Positions 41,877 through 51,543 of a stretch of DNA of 64,000 nt are shown here, piece by piece (position 1 is the first letter of the stretch; every line of letters starts with the position of its first letter). The notes beneath the pieces were generated by a model. The model saw nothing but the letters and a program-made list of their open reading frames with translations. It searched no databases and had not been told where the DNA came from. The position numbers and the translations under genes are program-made. The DNA comes from Streptomyces sp. NBC_01235 (GTDB lineage Bacteria; Actinomycetota; Actinomycetes; Streptomycetales; Streptomycetaceae): the NCBI RefSeq assembly GCF_035989285.1, contig NZ_CP108513.1, positions 3,658,001-3,722,000 of the forward strand, in the 5' to 3' direction.

Positions 41877-44599
41877 CAGACCGCCACCGCCTTGCCGTCG
41901 GCGCCGGTCGCCCCGCGCGTGAACTGCGGGTGGATCAGCCCCACGCAGGTGTACGGCAGGTCGTCCACCTCCTCGACGGGCACCCCGCGCTGCCCCGCGA
42001 GCAGCCGTACGTGGTCCAGGTCGGCGCCCGCCCCGGCCTGCGCGAGGATCTTCCAGGGCACCCGGCGCAGCAGCACCCGGGTGGTCTCGCCGACGCCGGG
42101 CTTGACCAGGTTCACATCGTGGATGCCGTACTCCTCGCTGATCCGCTCGACGGCGGCCCAGCCCTCCCAGCTCGGGGTGCGGTCACTGGCGAGGAGCTCC
42201 TTCGCCGCGCCGTCGACGGCGTCCGCGACCTCCGGGAAGCGGGCGGCGACGGCGTCCAGGAAGACGACCGAGACGTCCGTGCCGGCGAGTTCGCGGTAGA
42301 ACTTCGCGCCGTGGAAGTCGTCCGGCCCGACGAGGTCGGCGCGCAGGACGGTCCGGGAGATGAGCCCCGAGACGGTCGAGTTGAGGCAGGCGGACGGGAT
42401 CAGGAAGTCCTCGCGGGTGCCGTACGTCCGCACGCACGAGCCCGGGTCGGCCAGCACCGCGATCTCCGCCTCGAAGCCGGCCGCACCGCCGCCCGCCTCG
42501 AACTCCTCGATGGCCGCGGCCAGTTCCCGGGTGATCGCGCCCTTGCCGGTCCAGCCGTCGACGAAGACGACGTCACGCGGGTCGTGATGGGCGGCCAGCC
42601 AGCGCAGCGCGTTGGCGTCGATCCCCCGGCCGCGCACGATCGACACGGCGTAGTGCGGCACGTCGAGGCCGTGCCGGAACCGCGCCCAGCGCCGCATCAG
42701 CACGCCCACCGGGGTGCCGGCCCGGGCGAGCGAGACGAGGACGGGCCGCGGCGACCGCTCCGCGAGCACGGTCTCCGTGACGACGCCCACGGCCTGCGCG
42801 ATCCGCGCCGCCGAGGTCTCCAGAGCCGCGTGGAACAGCTCCTGGTACTGCTCACTGGGCTGGTACTCGACGGGCAGCGACTCGGCGTAGTGCGCGCCGC
42901 CGCTCTGGATGGCCTCCTCCCGCTCCTCGGTCGGCGCCTCCAGCGTCACGTCCGAGAGGTCCTGGAGCAGCCAGCCGACCTCCTCGGGCGCGTACGAGGA
43001 GAAGGCGGGGCCGCGGAGGGGCTCGGACAGCATGGCGGGCCTTTCGGGGACGGACGGCGGCTCGGGGACGTAGCTCGGGACGACCGCGAGCAGGACGTGC
43101 GGGGTGTGCGCGGCGAGCCGGGCGAGGAGCCCGCCGGGAGCGTGCAGGGAGGCGGTGTCGGCCACGGAGTCCACGACGGCGACGACGGCGTCGAAGCGGC
43201 CGCCCGCGACGTTGTAGGCGTAGCGCTCGCCGGGGCCGTCGGCCGGGTCGTCGTGCGCGGGGAAAACGATGCGGCTGCGTATCGCGTAGCCGGGGTCGTC
43301 GACCGCGAGGACGGGTGAGCGGGTGGTGGTCGAGTAGCGCACCTCGGCGGGAACGCTCCGCTCCAGCTGCTGGGCGAGGCGGAGGGGCGTGTACATCAGC
43401 TCCTCGAAGCCGAGCACGAGGACGCTGCGCGCCTCGGCGGGGAGCGTCTGAGCGAGGCGGGCTGCCATGGCGGGGAGGGCGGATTCGAGGCGGGTGCGGT
43501 GCGCGGGCGTGAACCCGTGCCGGCCGCCGTCCGGCAGCCCGCGGGGCCAGACCAGATCGACGCGGGTGATGTGGCCGAGGGGCCGCGTCTGCCGGGTGCG
43601 CTCGTCGTCCGGGTGTGGGTGCGCTGTGGCTGGTCGCGACCGCGCGGCGGCAGCCGCAGATTCACCACAGCCCCGCGCCCCCAGGGGGGTGGACCTCGCG
43701 TCGGCTGCGATGCCCTGGGCTGGAACCGCCGCCTGCTCGGACACGGCCCCTGCAACGCCCTTCTTCGGGGGCTCGGGGCTGTGTCGACCTGCGGCTCCGT
43801 CGCGGGGCGCGACCAGCCCCCACGAACCCGCAGAGGACGGATTACCGCCGGCGGCACCCTCGGACTCGTACCGCGCCACCAACTCCTGCCCCTTCTCCAG
43901 CACCCCCTCCGGGAGCCGTACGGTTCCCGAGGCCGCCGCCACCAGGTCGACGCGGGCGTCGATCTCGCGGGCGAAGTCCGCGAGGCGGCCCGCGTCGGCG
44001 GGCGAGCGCATGTCGACGAGGGCGACGACGACGTACCGCCGCCTCGGATACCGCTCGTGAAGATCCCGAATCGTGTTCAGGACGGTGTTGCCGGTCGAGA
44101 ACTCGTCGTCGACCAGGACCAGCGGCCCGTCCCCGGCCAGCAGCGCCGGATCTTCCGGCAGCAGCAGGTGGGAGGTGGCGTGGGAGTGGGACTCCTCGAA
44201 GCCGCCCGCCGCCGTGACGCCCGCGACCGGGCGGCGCGTGGAGTGCAGGTAGGGGGCGGTGCCGAGGCCGTCGGCGACGGAGTGGCCGAGGCCGGTGGCG
44301 GTCTCCGCGTAGCCCAGGACGACCGCCTCGGCCGTCTCCTCGGCGCCGAGCAGGTCACGCACCCGGCGGCCCAGCGCGAACCCGTGGCCGTGCACGACGG
44401 ACGGGGACTGCGGGACGTGCTTGCCCAGCACGTTGGACACCAGCAGATGCGCCCGCTTGGGGTTGCGGCGCAGGGCCAGCCCCAGCATGTCCGTCAGCGT
44501 GTCGTCGCCCACGAGCTCGACACCGAGCCGCTCGGCGACCCAGGTGCCGGACCAGATCCGGCTGTCCCCGCCGTCCCCGTTGTTCACTGCCTTGTTCAT
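41876..44599 (-). CDS. PRTase-TRSP-StiP fusion protein of the Ter operon
   Basis: This is one 907-residue frame. Residues about 15-245 are a phosphoribosyltransferase-like domain with LVLVDDEFSTGNTVLNTI (PRPP loop). A linker of about 90 Ala/Gly/Pro-rich residues (about 250-335) comes from inserted repeats. About 340-520 is the TRSP region. Residues 523-907 are the StiP part (FSSYAPEEVGWLLQDL ... VFVDGWTGKGAI). The StiP part could also start at Met523 behind GAAAGG, but no stop separates the two. It belongs with the HpcH and HAD genes in the proposed Ter metabolite pathway. Confidence 0.85.
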   Translation of the reverse strand: MNKAVNNGDGGDSRIWSGTWVAERLGVELVGDDTLTDMLGLALRRNPKRAHLLVSNVLGKHVPQSPSVVHGHGFALGRRVRDLLGAEETAEAVVLGYAETATGLGHSVADGLGTAPYLHSTRRPVAGVTAAGGFEESHSHATSHLLLPEDPALLAGDGPLVLVDDEFSTGNTVLNTIRDLHERYPRRRYVVVALVDMRSPADAGRLADFAREIDARVDLVAAASGTVRLPEGVLEKGQELVARYESEGAAGGNPSSAGSWGLVAPRDGAAGRHSPEPPKKGVAGAVSEQAAVPAQGIAADARSTPLGARGCGESAAAAARSRPATAHPHPDDERTRQTRPLGHITRVDLVWPRGLPDGGRHGFTPAHRTRLESALPAMAARLAQTLPAEARSVLVLGFEELMYTPLRLAQQLERSVPAEVRYSTTTRSPVLAVDDPGYAIRSRIVFPAHDDPADGPGERYAYNVAGGRFDAVVAVVDSVADTASLHAPGGLLARLAAHTPHVLLAVVPSYVPEPPSVPERPAMLSEPLRGPAFSSYAPEEVGWLLQDLSDVTLEAPTEEREEAIQSGGAHYAESLPVEYQPSEQYQELFHAALETSAARIAQAVGVVTETVLAERSPRPVLVSLARAGTPVGVLMRRWARFRHGLDVPHYAVSIVRGRGIDANALRWLAAHHDPRDVVFVDGWTGKGAITRELAAAIEEFEAGGGAAGFEAEIAVLADPGSCVRTYGTREDFLIPSACLNSTVSGLISRTVLRADLVGPDDFHGAKFYRELAGTDVSVVFLDAVAARFPEVADAVDGAAKELLASDRTPSWEGWAAVERISEEYGIHDVNLVKPGVGETTRVLLRRVPWKILAQAGAGADLDHVRLLAGQRGVPVEEVDDLPYTCVGLIHPQFTRGATGADGKAVAV
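43624..43687. repeat. Intergenic-type palindromic repeat inside the PRTase/StiP gene, copy 1
   Basis: The stretch runs from ctgtggctggtcgcgacc to accacagccccgcgccc. It has the look of a common Streptomyces intergenic palindrome but is translated in frame as part of the linker. A second copy in the opposite orientation lies at 43772-43833. Confidence 0.75.
43772..43833. repeat. Intergenic-type palindromic repeat inside the PRTase/StiP gene, copy 2 (inverted)
   Basis: It runs from ctcggggctgtgtcgacctg to ggcgcgaccagcccccacg. Its reverse complement aligns with copy 1 along most of its length, including GGCTGGTCGCG and ACACAGCCCCG. Confidence 0.75.
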
Positions 44600-44625
44600 G
44601 CGTCCCTTGTGAGTCAGGTGGAGGT

Positions 44626-45792
44626 TCAGCCGGGTATGCCGGCGGCGAGCAGGTCGACGAAGCTGACGTCCTCGTGCGCGACGCCGAAGACCTCCGCGCG
44701 GAGCATCGTGCGCTCGGCCCAGGCGCGGTGCGGCTTCACCTCGTTCATCTTGTTCGTGTACTGCGACCGCAGCACACCCCCGCCGCCGCGTTCCGGCCGC
44801 AGGATGTCCGTCGCGTCGCCGTACTCCTCGTGACTGACGACGGACAGCGCGTGCACCGCCGGCACGTGCGAGGGGTGGATGCAGGTCTTGCCCAGCAGGC
44901 CGTTGGCGTGGTCGAGGGAGATCTCGCGCAGCAGCCCGTCCATCGCGTGCTCGATCAGTCTCTCGCGCAGCTCCACGGCCTGCCCCTCCAGGAAGGGGCT
45001 GTGCCGCAGCATCGGCTTGAACATGCGCTCGGGGACCCGGAAGTACTCCCACACCGGCCCGGTCACCGTGAACCCGGTGCCGTCGGCCCGGCCCAGCATG
45101 TTCACCACGTCGGCGATCACGGAGGCGACGATCTGGACGTCGTAGGCGGTCATGTCGGGCGCGCGGCGCAGGCCGTAGGACGAGCAGAAGTCGGTCACGC
45201 CGAGGCGCAGCGCGAGGACCCGGCTGCGGTACTTCTCGACGGCGCGGGCGATGCCCTCCAGGGCGTCCACCCGGGACTCGCGGTACATCAGCTCGGGCGT
45301 CTCCAGCACGGGCATGCCGAACAGCCGGCGTCCGCTCGCCACCTCGGCGCCCGCCAGCGCCTCCAGGAAGGGGATGCCCCGTTCCTCGGTGAACTTCGGG
45401 AACACGAACCCGCTCAGCAGTTCCGCGGTGGCCCCGAGACGACGCACCAGGTCGGGGATCTGCTCGGGCGTCCGCACCCGGATGAAGAGCAGCGGCGGCT
45501 CCACGTCGGTACGCGCCGCCAGGTCGGCGAACTGCCGGACGAGGTTCTCCTCGCCGGCCACGACGTCCTCGTCGCCGATGGAGTCCTCCAGACACAGCAC
45601 CATCGACACCACGCCGCGCCCGGTCTGCTTGACGATGTCGTCCGCCAGGCGGGGCCGGGTGGCCGGGCTGTAGAGCGTGGCGCCCAGGGCGGCGGAGAGC
45701 AGTCTGGCCGGCGAGTCGCGGTCGAAGCCGCACGGCTCCCGGTGAAAGAGGCGCTGCCGCACCTCAGGGGCGAGGTGCCCGAAATGACGCAT
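44626..45792 (-). CDS. HpcH/HpaI (CitE-like) aldolase of the Ter operon
   Basis: This 388-residue TIM-barrel protein has VVSMVLCLEDSIGDEDV (conserved Glu), LLFIRVRTPEQI (Arg), FVFPKFTEERG and GMPVLETPELMYR, typical of CitE/HpcH C-C lyases. It leads the operon, 26 bp before the PRTase-StiP gene, and is divergent from a TerD gene. GGGGAG precedes the ATG at 45792. In Ter clusters it is thought to form or cleave a carbon bond in the predicted metabolite pathway. Confidence 0.86.
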   Translation of the reverse strand: MRHFGHLAPEVRQRLFHREPCGFDRDSPARLLSAALGATLYSPATRPRLADDIVKQTGRGVVSMVLCLEDSIGDEDVVAGEENLVRQFADLAARTDVEPPLLFIRVRTPEQIPDLVRRLGATAELLSGFVFPKFTEERGIPFLEALAGAEVASGRRLFGMPVLETPELMYRESRVDALEGIARAVEKYRSRVLALRLGVTDFCSSYGLRRAPDMTAYDVQIVASVIADVVNMLGRADGTGFTVTGPVWEYFRVPERMFKPMLRHSPFLEGQAVELRERLIEHAMDGLLREISLDHANGLLGKTCIHPSHVPAVHALSVVSHEEYGDATDILRPERGGGGVLRSQYTNKMNEVKPHRAWAERTMLRAEVFGVAHEDVSFVDLLAAGIPG

Positions 45793-45978
45793 AAAACTCC
45801 CCCGTGATGCAAGGTGACTCTGTGGATTCGGCAAGAGGTGGCCGGTAATAGTACGTAGGGATCCATGTCGGGGGTTCCCGCAGGGCATGAACTTCAGGTA
45901 ACTCGCCCGTGAGACCTGTCCGGACTCGCCATGCACCCCGCGTTGTCGTGAGCAGGACCGAGAAGGCAGGATGACCGC

Positions 45979-46716
45979 ATGACGCACGCGATGCTGAAGG
46001 GGTCGAACGTCCCGCTGAATACCACCACGGTACGCGCCGTGCTGCGCTGGACCTCCGGGCAGGGGGTCCCGGACGTCGACGCCTCGGCGCTGCTCCTCGG
46101 CCTCGACGGTCGTGTGCGCTCCGACGAGGACTTCGTTTTCTACAACCAGCCCCGGCATCCTTCCGGAAAGGTGTGGCGGCTCGGCAAGAAGCGGGTCGCC
46201 GAAGGCCTTACCGACACCATCCAGACAGATCTCTCCGGCGTCGAGTCCGGCGTCGGTCAGATTCTGCTGGTCGCTTCGGCGGACGGGGTCACGTTCGACC
46301 GCGTACGTTCCCTCAGCATTCTGCTGTACGACGCGACGAGCGAGGGCGAGCCGCTGGCCACGTTCGACATCCGCCCCGAGACGGGCGAGGAGACGGCCCT
46401 GATCTGCGGCGAGCTGTACCGGCGCGGCGACGGCTGGAAGTTCCGCGCCCTGGGCGAGGGTTACTCCAACGGCCTCAAGGGCCTGGCCACCGACTTCGGC
46501 ATCTCGGTGGACGAGTCGGAGGAGGCGTCCGACCCGGCCCCCGCCCAGTCGACCCCGAGCCTCTCCCAGCCCCTGCCCCCCGAACAGCCGACCTCGGCGG
46601 TCCCCCAGCAGCAACCGGCCTACGGCTACCCGGCCAACCTCCCGACCTACGGCTACGGCTACCCGGACGGCTCCTTCCGGCTACCGCCGCAGGGGCCCCA
46701 ATTCATCGGGCGGTGA
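45979..46716 (+). CDS. TerD-family protein with a Pro/Gln/Tyr-rich tail
   Basis: This 245-residue protein has a TerD domain (about 1-175): [55 protein letters not shown] and [16 protein letters not shown]. TerD proteins bind Ca2+ and act in stress responses to tellurite, acid or membrane damage. The C-terminal 70 residues are low complexity ([15 protein letters not shown]). It is divergent from the HpcH gene, so the 186-bp gap holds the promoters of both. Confidence 0.87.
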   Translation: MTHAMLKGSNVPLNTTTVRAVLRWTSGQGVPDVDASALLLGLDGRVRSDEDFVFYNQPRHPSGKVWRLGKKRVAEGLTDTIQTDLSGVESGVGQILLVASADGVTFDRVRSLSILLYDATSEGEPLATFDIRPETGEETALICGELYRRGDGWKFRALGEGYSNGLKGLATDFGISVDESEEASDPAPAQSTPSLSQPLPPEQPTSAVPQQQPAYGYPANLPTYGYGYPDGSFRLPPQGPQFIGR

Positions 46717-46731
46717 GGTCACCAGGGGCGG

Positions 46732-47469
46732 CTACTTCTCCACCTTCGTCTTATAACCCCGCCCCCACTGCAACCCCCACCCGTACAACCGGTCCAGCTC
46801 CGCCTGGAACCCGTACACGAACCGCACCTCGCGCCGCACGATCAGCTCCCCCTTCACGTTCTCGATCATCACCACCGCACAGGACCGGGCCTGCGGATGC
46901 CGTTCGTCGAGGCCTATCTCGATCCGCGGGCCGTTGCTCGGGTACAGCGTGACGATCGCGTGGGTCCGGTCGAACGCCGGCGTCTGGTCGTAGATGTAGA
47001 CGAAGACCAGCAGCCGCTTGATCTCGTCCCGGTGGTCGAGGTTGACGTACATCGTCTCGCCGGACGCCGACCCGAACCGGTCGTCGCCGCTCAGCTTCAC
47101 GTACGGCGCCGCGTTCACGTCCCCCAGCAGCCCGCCCAGGGGTTGCACGACGCCCTTCGTCCCGTCGGCCAGCTCGTACAGGCAGCCGAGGTCGAGGTCG
47201 ACGTTCACCATGCTCTGGCTGTGTCCTATGACCTCCGGGGGACGCAGCGCCTTGAAGGGGTGCCGCAGCAGGCTCTCCCGCTGCGGCCCGCCGATGTCGG
47301 ACGTCCGCATCCGCCAGGTCAGGTTGACGCGCAGGTTCCCGGTGGCCGCGCCCTGCTTGGTGAGGGAGACCTGATGATGCCGTTTGGTCAGCTCGATCGC
47401 GTTGCTGGCCGCGCTGCCCGAGTCGAACTCGGCCGTACGGCTGCCCAGAAGCCCGTCGAAGAAGCCCAT
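46732..47469 (-). CDS. TerA-like protein
   Basis: This 245-residue protein starts MGFFDGLLG and has NVDLDLGCLYELADGTKGVVQPLGG, PYVKLSGDDRFG and RLLVFVYIYDQTP. This is the TerA/TerD superfamily beta fold in the longer TerA-like form. The ATG at 47469 fits the family; GGAGG lies 14 bases upstream with G-rich sequence between. It is convergent to TerD and belongs to the Ter cluster. Confidence 0.83.
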   Translation of the reverse strand: MGFFDGLLGSRTAEFDSGSAASNAIELTKRHHQVSLTKQGAATGNLRVNLTWRMRTSDIGGPQRESLLRHPFKALRPPEVIGHSQSMVNVDLDLGCLYELADGTKGVVQPLGGLLGDVNAAPYVKLSGDDRFGSASGETMYVNLDHRDEIKRLLVFVYIYDQTPAFDRTHAIVTLYPSNGPRIEIGLDERHPQARSCAVVMIENVKGELIVRREVRFVYGFQAELDRLYGWGLQWGRGYKTKVEK

Positions 47470-47577
47470 TCCCGCCCCCACCTCCACACCGTTCGCCACG
47501 AAGACCGGCGGGGCGGCCGTGGAGGACAGTTTCCTCACCGGCCGCCCCGCACAGAGCGTTCCTCACTGGGAAGGTGA

Positions 47578-48726
47578 TCACACCCCGGACGAGACCTCAG
47601 TCTTCTCGTCCGAGCCCTCGGCTTTTCCCTCGGCGGCCGCGAGTGCCTTGTTGCGGCGCACGGAGGACCAGAAGGACCAGGCGATCAGGACGACGCCGAC
47701 GAGACCGGTGATGACCTCGTTGATCTGGTACTGGATGGTGACCATGAGGATCACGGCCAGCGCGCCGATCGCGTAGTGGGCGCCGTGCTCCAGGTAGACG
47801 TAGTCGTCGAGGGTGCCCTGGCGGACCAGGTACACGGTCAGCGAACGGACGTACATGGCGCCGATGCCGAGACCCAGCGCCATGAGCACGATGTCGTTGG
47901 TGATGGCGAACGCGCCGATCACGCCGTCGAAGGAGAAGGACGCGTCGAGGACCTCGAGGTAGAGGAACATGAAGAACGCGGCCTGGCCGGCCAGCACGAC
48001 CGGCGAGCGCTGCTTGCCGCTGCGCACCGCCTCTTCCTCCTCCTCGTGCTCCCGTTCCTCCTCTTCCTCGAGCCTGTCCTCGAAGTAGCCGGAGAGACCG
48101 CCGACGACCATGTACGTGATCAGGCCTGCGATGCCGGAGATCAGCACCGTCTGCGCCTTGTCGACGTGCGCGCCGCCGTGCTGGTGGGCGTGGGTGGCGA
48201 AGGTGAAGGAGGTGATCAGCAGGACGGTCAGGGCGATGCAGACCGACAGCATGTCGACCTTGCCGAGCTTGGCCAGCGGGCGCTCGATCCAGCGCAGCCA
48301 CTGGATGTCACGGTCCTCGAAGATGAAGTCGAGGAAGATCATCAGCAGGAACATGCCACCGAAGGCGGCGATCGCCGGGTGGGCGTCGGTGACCAGTTGC
48401 TGGTACTGGTCCTTGTCGTTCAGCGCGAGATCGACGGCGTCGATCGGACCGATCTTGGCGCTGATCGCCACGATGACGACGGGGAAGACCAGCCGCATAC
48501 CGAAGACGGCGATGAGGACACCGACGGTGAGGAAGATCTTCTGCCAGAAGGCATTCATCTTCTTCAGGATTCCGGCGTTGACCACCGCGTTGTCGAACGA
48601 CAGCGAGATCTCGAGGACGGAGAGGATCGCCACGATGCCGAGGGCGGTCCATCCGTCGTAGAGCACTGCGGCGACCAGGCCGAGCGCGGTGACCGCGAAC
48701 GACCAGCCGAAAGTTTTCAGAAGCAC
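47578..48726 (-). CDS. DUF475 TerC-like membrane protein
   Basis: This 382-residue polytopic protein has two internal repeats with the TerC signature: LEISLSFDNAVVNA (about 40-53) and LEVLDASFSFDGVIGA (about 270-285). Their acidic residues lie in the membrane, and a strongly acidic cytoplasmic loop EEEEEREHEEEEE lies between. TerC-like proteins export Mn2+ or help metal the secretory proteome. The GTG at 48726 is used. It stands between TerD-type genes. Confidence 0.87.
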   Translation of the reverse strand: MLLKTFGWSFAVTALGLVAAVLYDGWTALGIVAILSVLEISLSFDNAVVNAGILKKMNAFWQKIFLTVGVLIAVFGMRLVFPVVIVAISAKIGPIDAVDLALNDKDQYQQLVTDAHPAIAAFGGMFLLMIFLDFIFEDRDIQWLRWIERPLAKLGKVDMLSVCIALTVLLITSFTFATHAHQHGGAHVDKAQTVLISGIAGLITYMVVGGLSGYFEDRLEEEEEREHEEEEEAVRSGKQRSPVVLAGQAAFFMFLYLEVLDASFSFDGVIGAFAITNDIVLMALGLGIGAMYVRSLTVYLVRQGTLDDYVYLEHGAHYAIGALAVILMVTIQYQINEVITGLVGVVLIAWSFWSSVRRNKALAAAEGKAEGSDEKTEVSSGV

Positions 48727-48882
48727 TGGCTACCCAATCCTGTATGTACGGGTCTCCCCCGCGCCGTACTCGGCTTTACAAAAAGTTGACCTAGCGGAGC
48801 AAGTCTAGAGGCGACTGCCCCGGTGGGTACCGGCACCCCCATACCAGCCGGTAGCAGCGCTCGCGGGGAGGTCCTGGGCCGA

Positions 48883-49458
48883 CTAGGAGACGTTGACGCC
48901 GAAGTCCAGGGCGATGCCTCGCAGCCCCGACGCGTACCCCTGACCCACGGCCCTGAACTTCCACTCGCCCCCGTACCGGTAGAGCTCGCCGAAGATCATC
49001 GCGGTCTCGGTCGACGCGTCCTCACTGAGGTCGTAGCGGGCGAGTTCCTGGCCGTCGGCCTGGTTGACGACGCGGATGAACGCGTTGGAGACCTGGCCGA
49101 AGGTCTGGCCGCGCTCGTCCGCCATGTGGATGGAGACCGGGAAGACGATCTTGTCGCACCGGTCCGGCACCTTGGAGAGGTCGACCAGGAGCGACTCGTC
49201 GTCGCCCTCGCCCTCGCCGGTGAGGTTGTCGCCGGTGTGCTCCACCGAGCCGTCCGGGCTCTTGAGCTGGTTGTAGAAGACGAACCACTCGTCCCCCATC
49301 ACCCGCCCGCTGTCGCACAGCAGCGCGCTGGCGTCCAGGTCGAAGGGGGCTCCGGTGGTGGAGCGCGCGTCCCAGCCGAGTCCGACCATCACCTGAGTGA
49401 GGTTCGGCGCGGCCTTGGACAGGGAGACGTTGCCTCCCTTGGCGAGCGTGACGCCCAT
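48883..49458 (-). CDS. TerD-family stress protein
   Basis: This 191-residue TerD protein has the complete canonical pattern: [44 protein letters not shown], the Ca2+-site loop TGEGEGDDE, and [18 protein letters not shown]. It is about three-quarters identical to the next TerD gene, so the pair arose by duplication. The ATG has a GGGAGGAC-type site upstream. Confidence 0.93.
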   Translation of the reverse strand: MGVTLAKGGNVSLSKAAPNLTQVMVGLGWDARSTTGAPFDLDASALLCDSGRVMGDEWFVFYNQLKSPDGSVEHTGDNLTGEGEGDDESLLVDLSKVPDRCDKIVFPVSIHMADERGQTFGQVSNAFIRVVNQADGQELARYDLSEDASTETAMIFGELYRYGGEWKFRAVGQGYASGLRGIALDFGVNVS

Positions 49459-49554
49459 TGCTGTCCTCCCCTAGGTACTGCTTCTTCGGTTGTCCTGCAC
49501 GTCCGGCGCCGCCCGTAAACGGTGCGGCGCCGGACGGTCAGACCTCTCGGTGAC

Positions 49555-50130
49555 TCAGACGTTGACGCCGAAGTCCTGCGCGATGCCGCGCAGACCCGAC
49601 GCGTAGCCCTGGCCGATGGCACGGAACTTCCACTCCGCGCCGTGCCGGTAGAGCTCGCCGAAGACCATCGCGGTCTCGGTCGACGCGTCCTCGCTCAGGT
49701 CGTAGCGGGCGATCTCGGCGCCGCCGGCCTGGTTCACGACGCGGATGAACGCGTTGCGGACCTGGCCGAAGGACTGCTGCCGGTTCTCGGCGTCGTAGAT
49801 CGACACCGGGAAGACGATCTTCTCGACGTCGGCCGGGACGGTGGCGAGGTCGACCTTGATCGCCTCGTCGTCGCCCTCGCCCTCACCGGTGGTGTTGTCA
49901 CCGGTGTGCTCGACCGAGCCGTCGGGGCTCTTGAGGTTGTTGAAGAAGACGAAGTTGGCGTCGCTGCCGACCTTGCCGGCGTTGTTCAGCAGCAGCGCGC
50001 TGGCGTCCAGGTCGAAGTCGGTGCCGGTCGTGGTGCGGACGTCCCACCCCAGACCGACGATGACCGCGGTCAGGCCCGGGGCCTCCTTGGTCAGCGATAC
50101 GTTGCCGCCCTTGCTGAGGCTGACTCCCAC
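49555..50130 (-). CDS. TerD-family stress protein (paralogue)
   Basis: This 191-residue TerD protein starts [15 protein letters not shown], with [48 protein letters not shown] and [10 protein letters not shown]. All acidic Ca2+-site residues are kept. It is a tandem paralogue of the gene at 48883, each with its own ribosome site and a 96-bp gap, so separate promoters are possible. Confidence 0.93.
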   Translation of the reverse strand: MGVSLSKGGNVSLTKEAPGLTAVIVGLGWDVRTTTGTDFDLDASALLLNNAGKVGSDANFVFFNNLKSPDGSVEHTGDNTTGEGEGDDEAIKVDLATVPADVEKIVFPVSIYDAENRQQSFGQVRNAFIRVVNQAGGAEIARYDLSEDASTETAMVFGELYRHGAEWKFRAIGQGYASGLRGIAQDFGVNV

Positions 50131-50291
50131 GAGTCCTCCATTGGTGTCCTGGGGCGGGGAGCCCCGTGGTGCGTTGGATATCGGATCAACGATTCGATCC
50201 TAGTGACGGGTTCCCGCCCCACGCAGGCCTTGGAGCCGAAGAATCACAGGTGTCGGCACCGGACCGGCCCGGGGGGCGGGACCGGCCGGGA

Positions 50292-50750
50292 TCAGAGGGT
50301 GTCGAGAGCCGTGACGTACTCGCCGAGGTCACGCGCGTCCGGCAGCGCGTTGACGACCGTCCAGCGCACGACGCCCTCCTTGTCGATGACGAAGGTGCCG
50401 CGCACCGCGCAGCCCTTGTCCTCGGCGAAGACGCCGTAGGCGCGGGAGACCTCGCCGTGCGGCCAGAAGTCGCTCAGCAGCGGGTACTCCAGGCCCTCCT
50501 GCTCGGCGAAGACACGCAGGGTGTGGATGGAATCGTTGGAGACGGCGAGCACCTGGGTGTCGCGGTCGGAGAACTTCGGCAGGTTGTCGCGCACCTCGCA
50601 CAGCTCACCGGTGCAGACGCCGGTGAAGGCGAAGGGGTAGAAGAGCAGGACGACGTTCTTGCTGCCCCGGAAGTCGGAGAGCTTCACGGTCGCACCGTGG
50701 TTGTCCTTGAGCTCGAAGTCGGGGGCCTTGTCGCCGACCTGGATCGCCAT
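50292..50750 (-). CDS. Peroxiredoxin (AhpE/BCP type)
   Basis: This 152-residue peroxiredoxin has [19 protein letters not shown], in which VCT carries the peroxidatic Cys and the C a few residues later may resolve it, as in BCP/Prx-Q and Ahp[14 protein letters not shown] and LPDARDL follow. It reduces hydroperoxides in the cytoplasm. It lies between the TerD genes and aceE in a stress and metabolism neighbourhood. Confidence 0.92.
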   Translation of the reverse strand: MAIQVGDKAPDFELKDNHGATVKLSDFRGSKNVVLLFYPFAFTGVCTGELCEVRDNLPKFSDRDTQVLAVSNDSIHTLRVFAEQEGLEYPLLSDFWPHGEVSRAYGVFAEDKGCAVRGTFVIDKEGVVRWTVVNALPDARDLGEYVTALDTL

Positions 50751-51105
50751 CGCGTGGATGTCCCTTCGGATGGGGCTGTCTGGGTGAGAACACCCTACGC
50801 AGCGGGCCCCACGGGACGGCGAACGGGACGGACGGGACGGCGGATGCCGGACGGGCCGACCGGAGTCGGTCGGCCCGTCCGGCTGGTGCCGTGGCGGGCA
50901 ACGTCTGCCCGTGAAGGAGCGGCGTCCGGTGCGTGCTCTCGCCGTGCCGGCCGAAGGCCCTCGTACTGGACGTACTCGGGTCCTCGGCCGGTGCGGCGAG
51001 TGGGGGCACCCCCACGCCCTTGAGGCCGTGGGGGAGCGTGCCGGGCGTCGCGACGGGGCGGACGTCGCCTGTCACGGCACCAGAGACCGGACTACCTCGA
51101 CGAGG
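50751..51105. other. Intergenic region carrying a dispersed repeat
   Basis: This 355-bp gap separates the convergently read ends and starts of the peroxiredoxin and DUF3052 genes. About 200 bp of it is repeat copy A; the rest holds the peroxiredoxin promoter region with no clear boxes. A frame running through it is repeat-derived, not a gene. Confidence 0.6.
50887..51080 (+). repeat. Dispersed repeat of about 200 bp, copy A
   Basis: It starts gtgccgtggcgggcaacg, includes cccgtgaaggagcggcgtcc, a palindrome tgggggcacccccacgcc and gtcgcgacggggcggacg, and ends gtcacggcac. The same blocks occur in the same order, inverted, at 63688-63888. Confidence 0.85.
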
Positions 51106-51543
51106 TCACTTCTTGGACTTGGCGGCCTTGGGCGTCACCAGCCGACTGCCGCTCCAGTCCTTGCCCACGCTGACGCTCTTGCTGGCCGACAGACCCGCAG
51201 TCGTCGCGGCTTCGGAGATGTCGCTGGGCTCCACGTATCCCGTACGGCCGGTCTTCGGCGTCAGGAGGAGGATCGACCCGCCTTCTTCGATGTACGTGGT
51301 GGCGTCCACCAGCGCATCCGTCAGGTCTCCGTCATCGTCGCGGAACCAGAGCACTACGGCGTCGGCGACGTCGTCGTAGTCCTCGTCCACCAGATCGCTG
51401 CCGATGACTTCCTCGATGGACTCGCGGAGCTCCTGGTCGACGTCGTCGTCGTAGCCGATCTCCTGGACCACCTGCTCGGGCTGGAACCCCAGCCTGACGG
51501 CAGGGCTCGTCCGCTCCTCCGCGTGGTCCGCGGTCGCGCTCAC
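51106..51543 (-). CDS. DUF3052 protein
   Basis: This 145-residue actinobacterial protein has VRLGFQPEQVVQEIGYDDDVD, DEDYDDVADAVVLWFRDDDGDLTD and ILLLTPKTGRTGYVEPSDI, the DUF3052 pattern. The GTG at 51543 follows AGGAGG. Its position directly upstream of, and divergent to, aceE is conserved in Streptomyces as far as I recall. Function unknown. Confidence 0.88.
   Translation of the reverse strand: MSATADHAEERTSPAVRLGFQPEQVVQEIGYDDDVDQELRESIEEVIGSDLVDEDYDDVADAVVLWFRDDDGDLTDALVDATTYIEEGGSILLLTPKTGRTGYVEPSDISEAATTAGLSASKSVSVGKDWSGSRLVTPKAAKSKK

Noticed and set aside
44600..45733. Upstream extension of the PRTase/StiP frame to 1285 codons
   Set aside because: The first 378 codons are the wrong frame of the HpcH/CitE-like gene. 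The ATG at 44599 fits the PRTase start.
48790..48830. TTGACC and TAGA-like boxes on the plus strand after the DUF475 start
   Set aside because: No plus-strand gene follows. The match is probably chance within the minus-strand leader.
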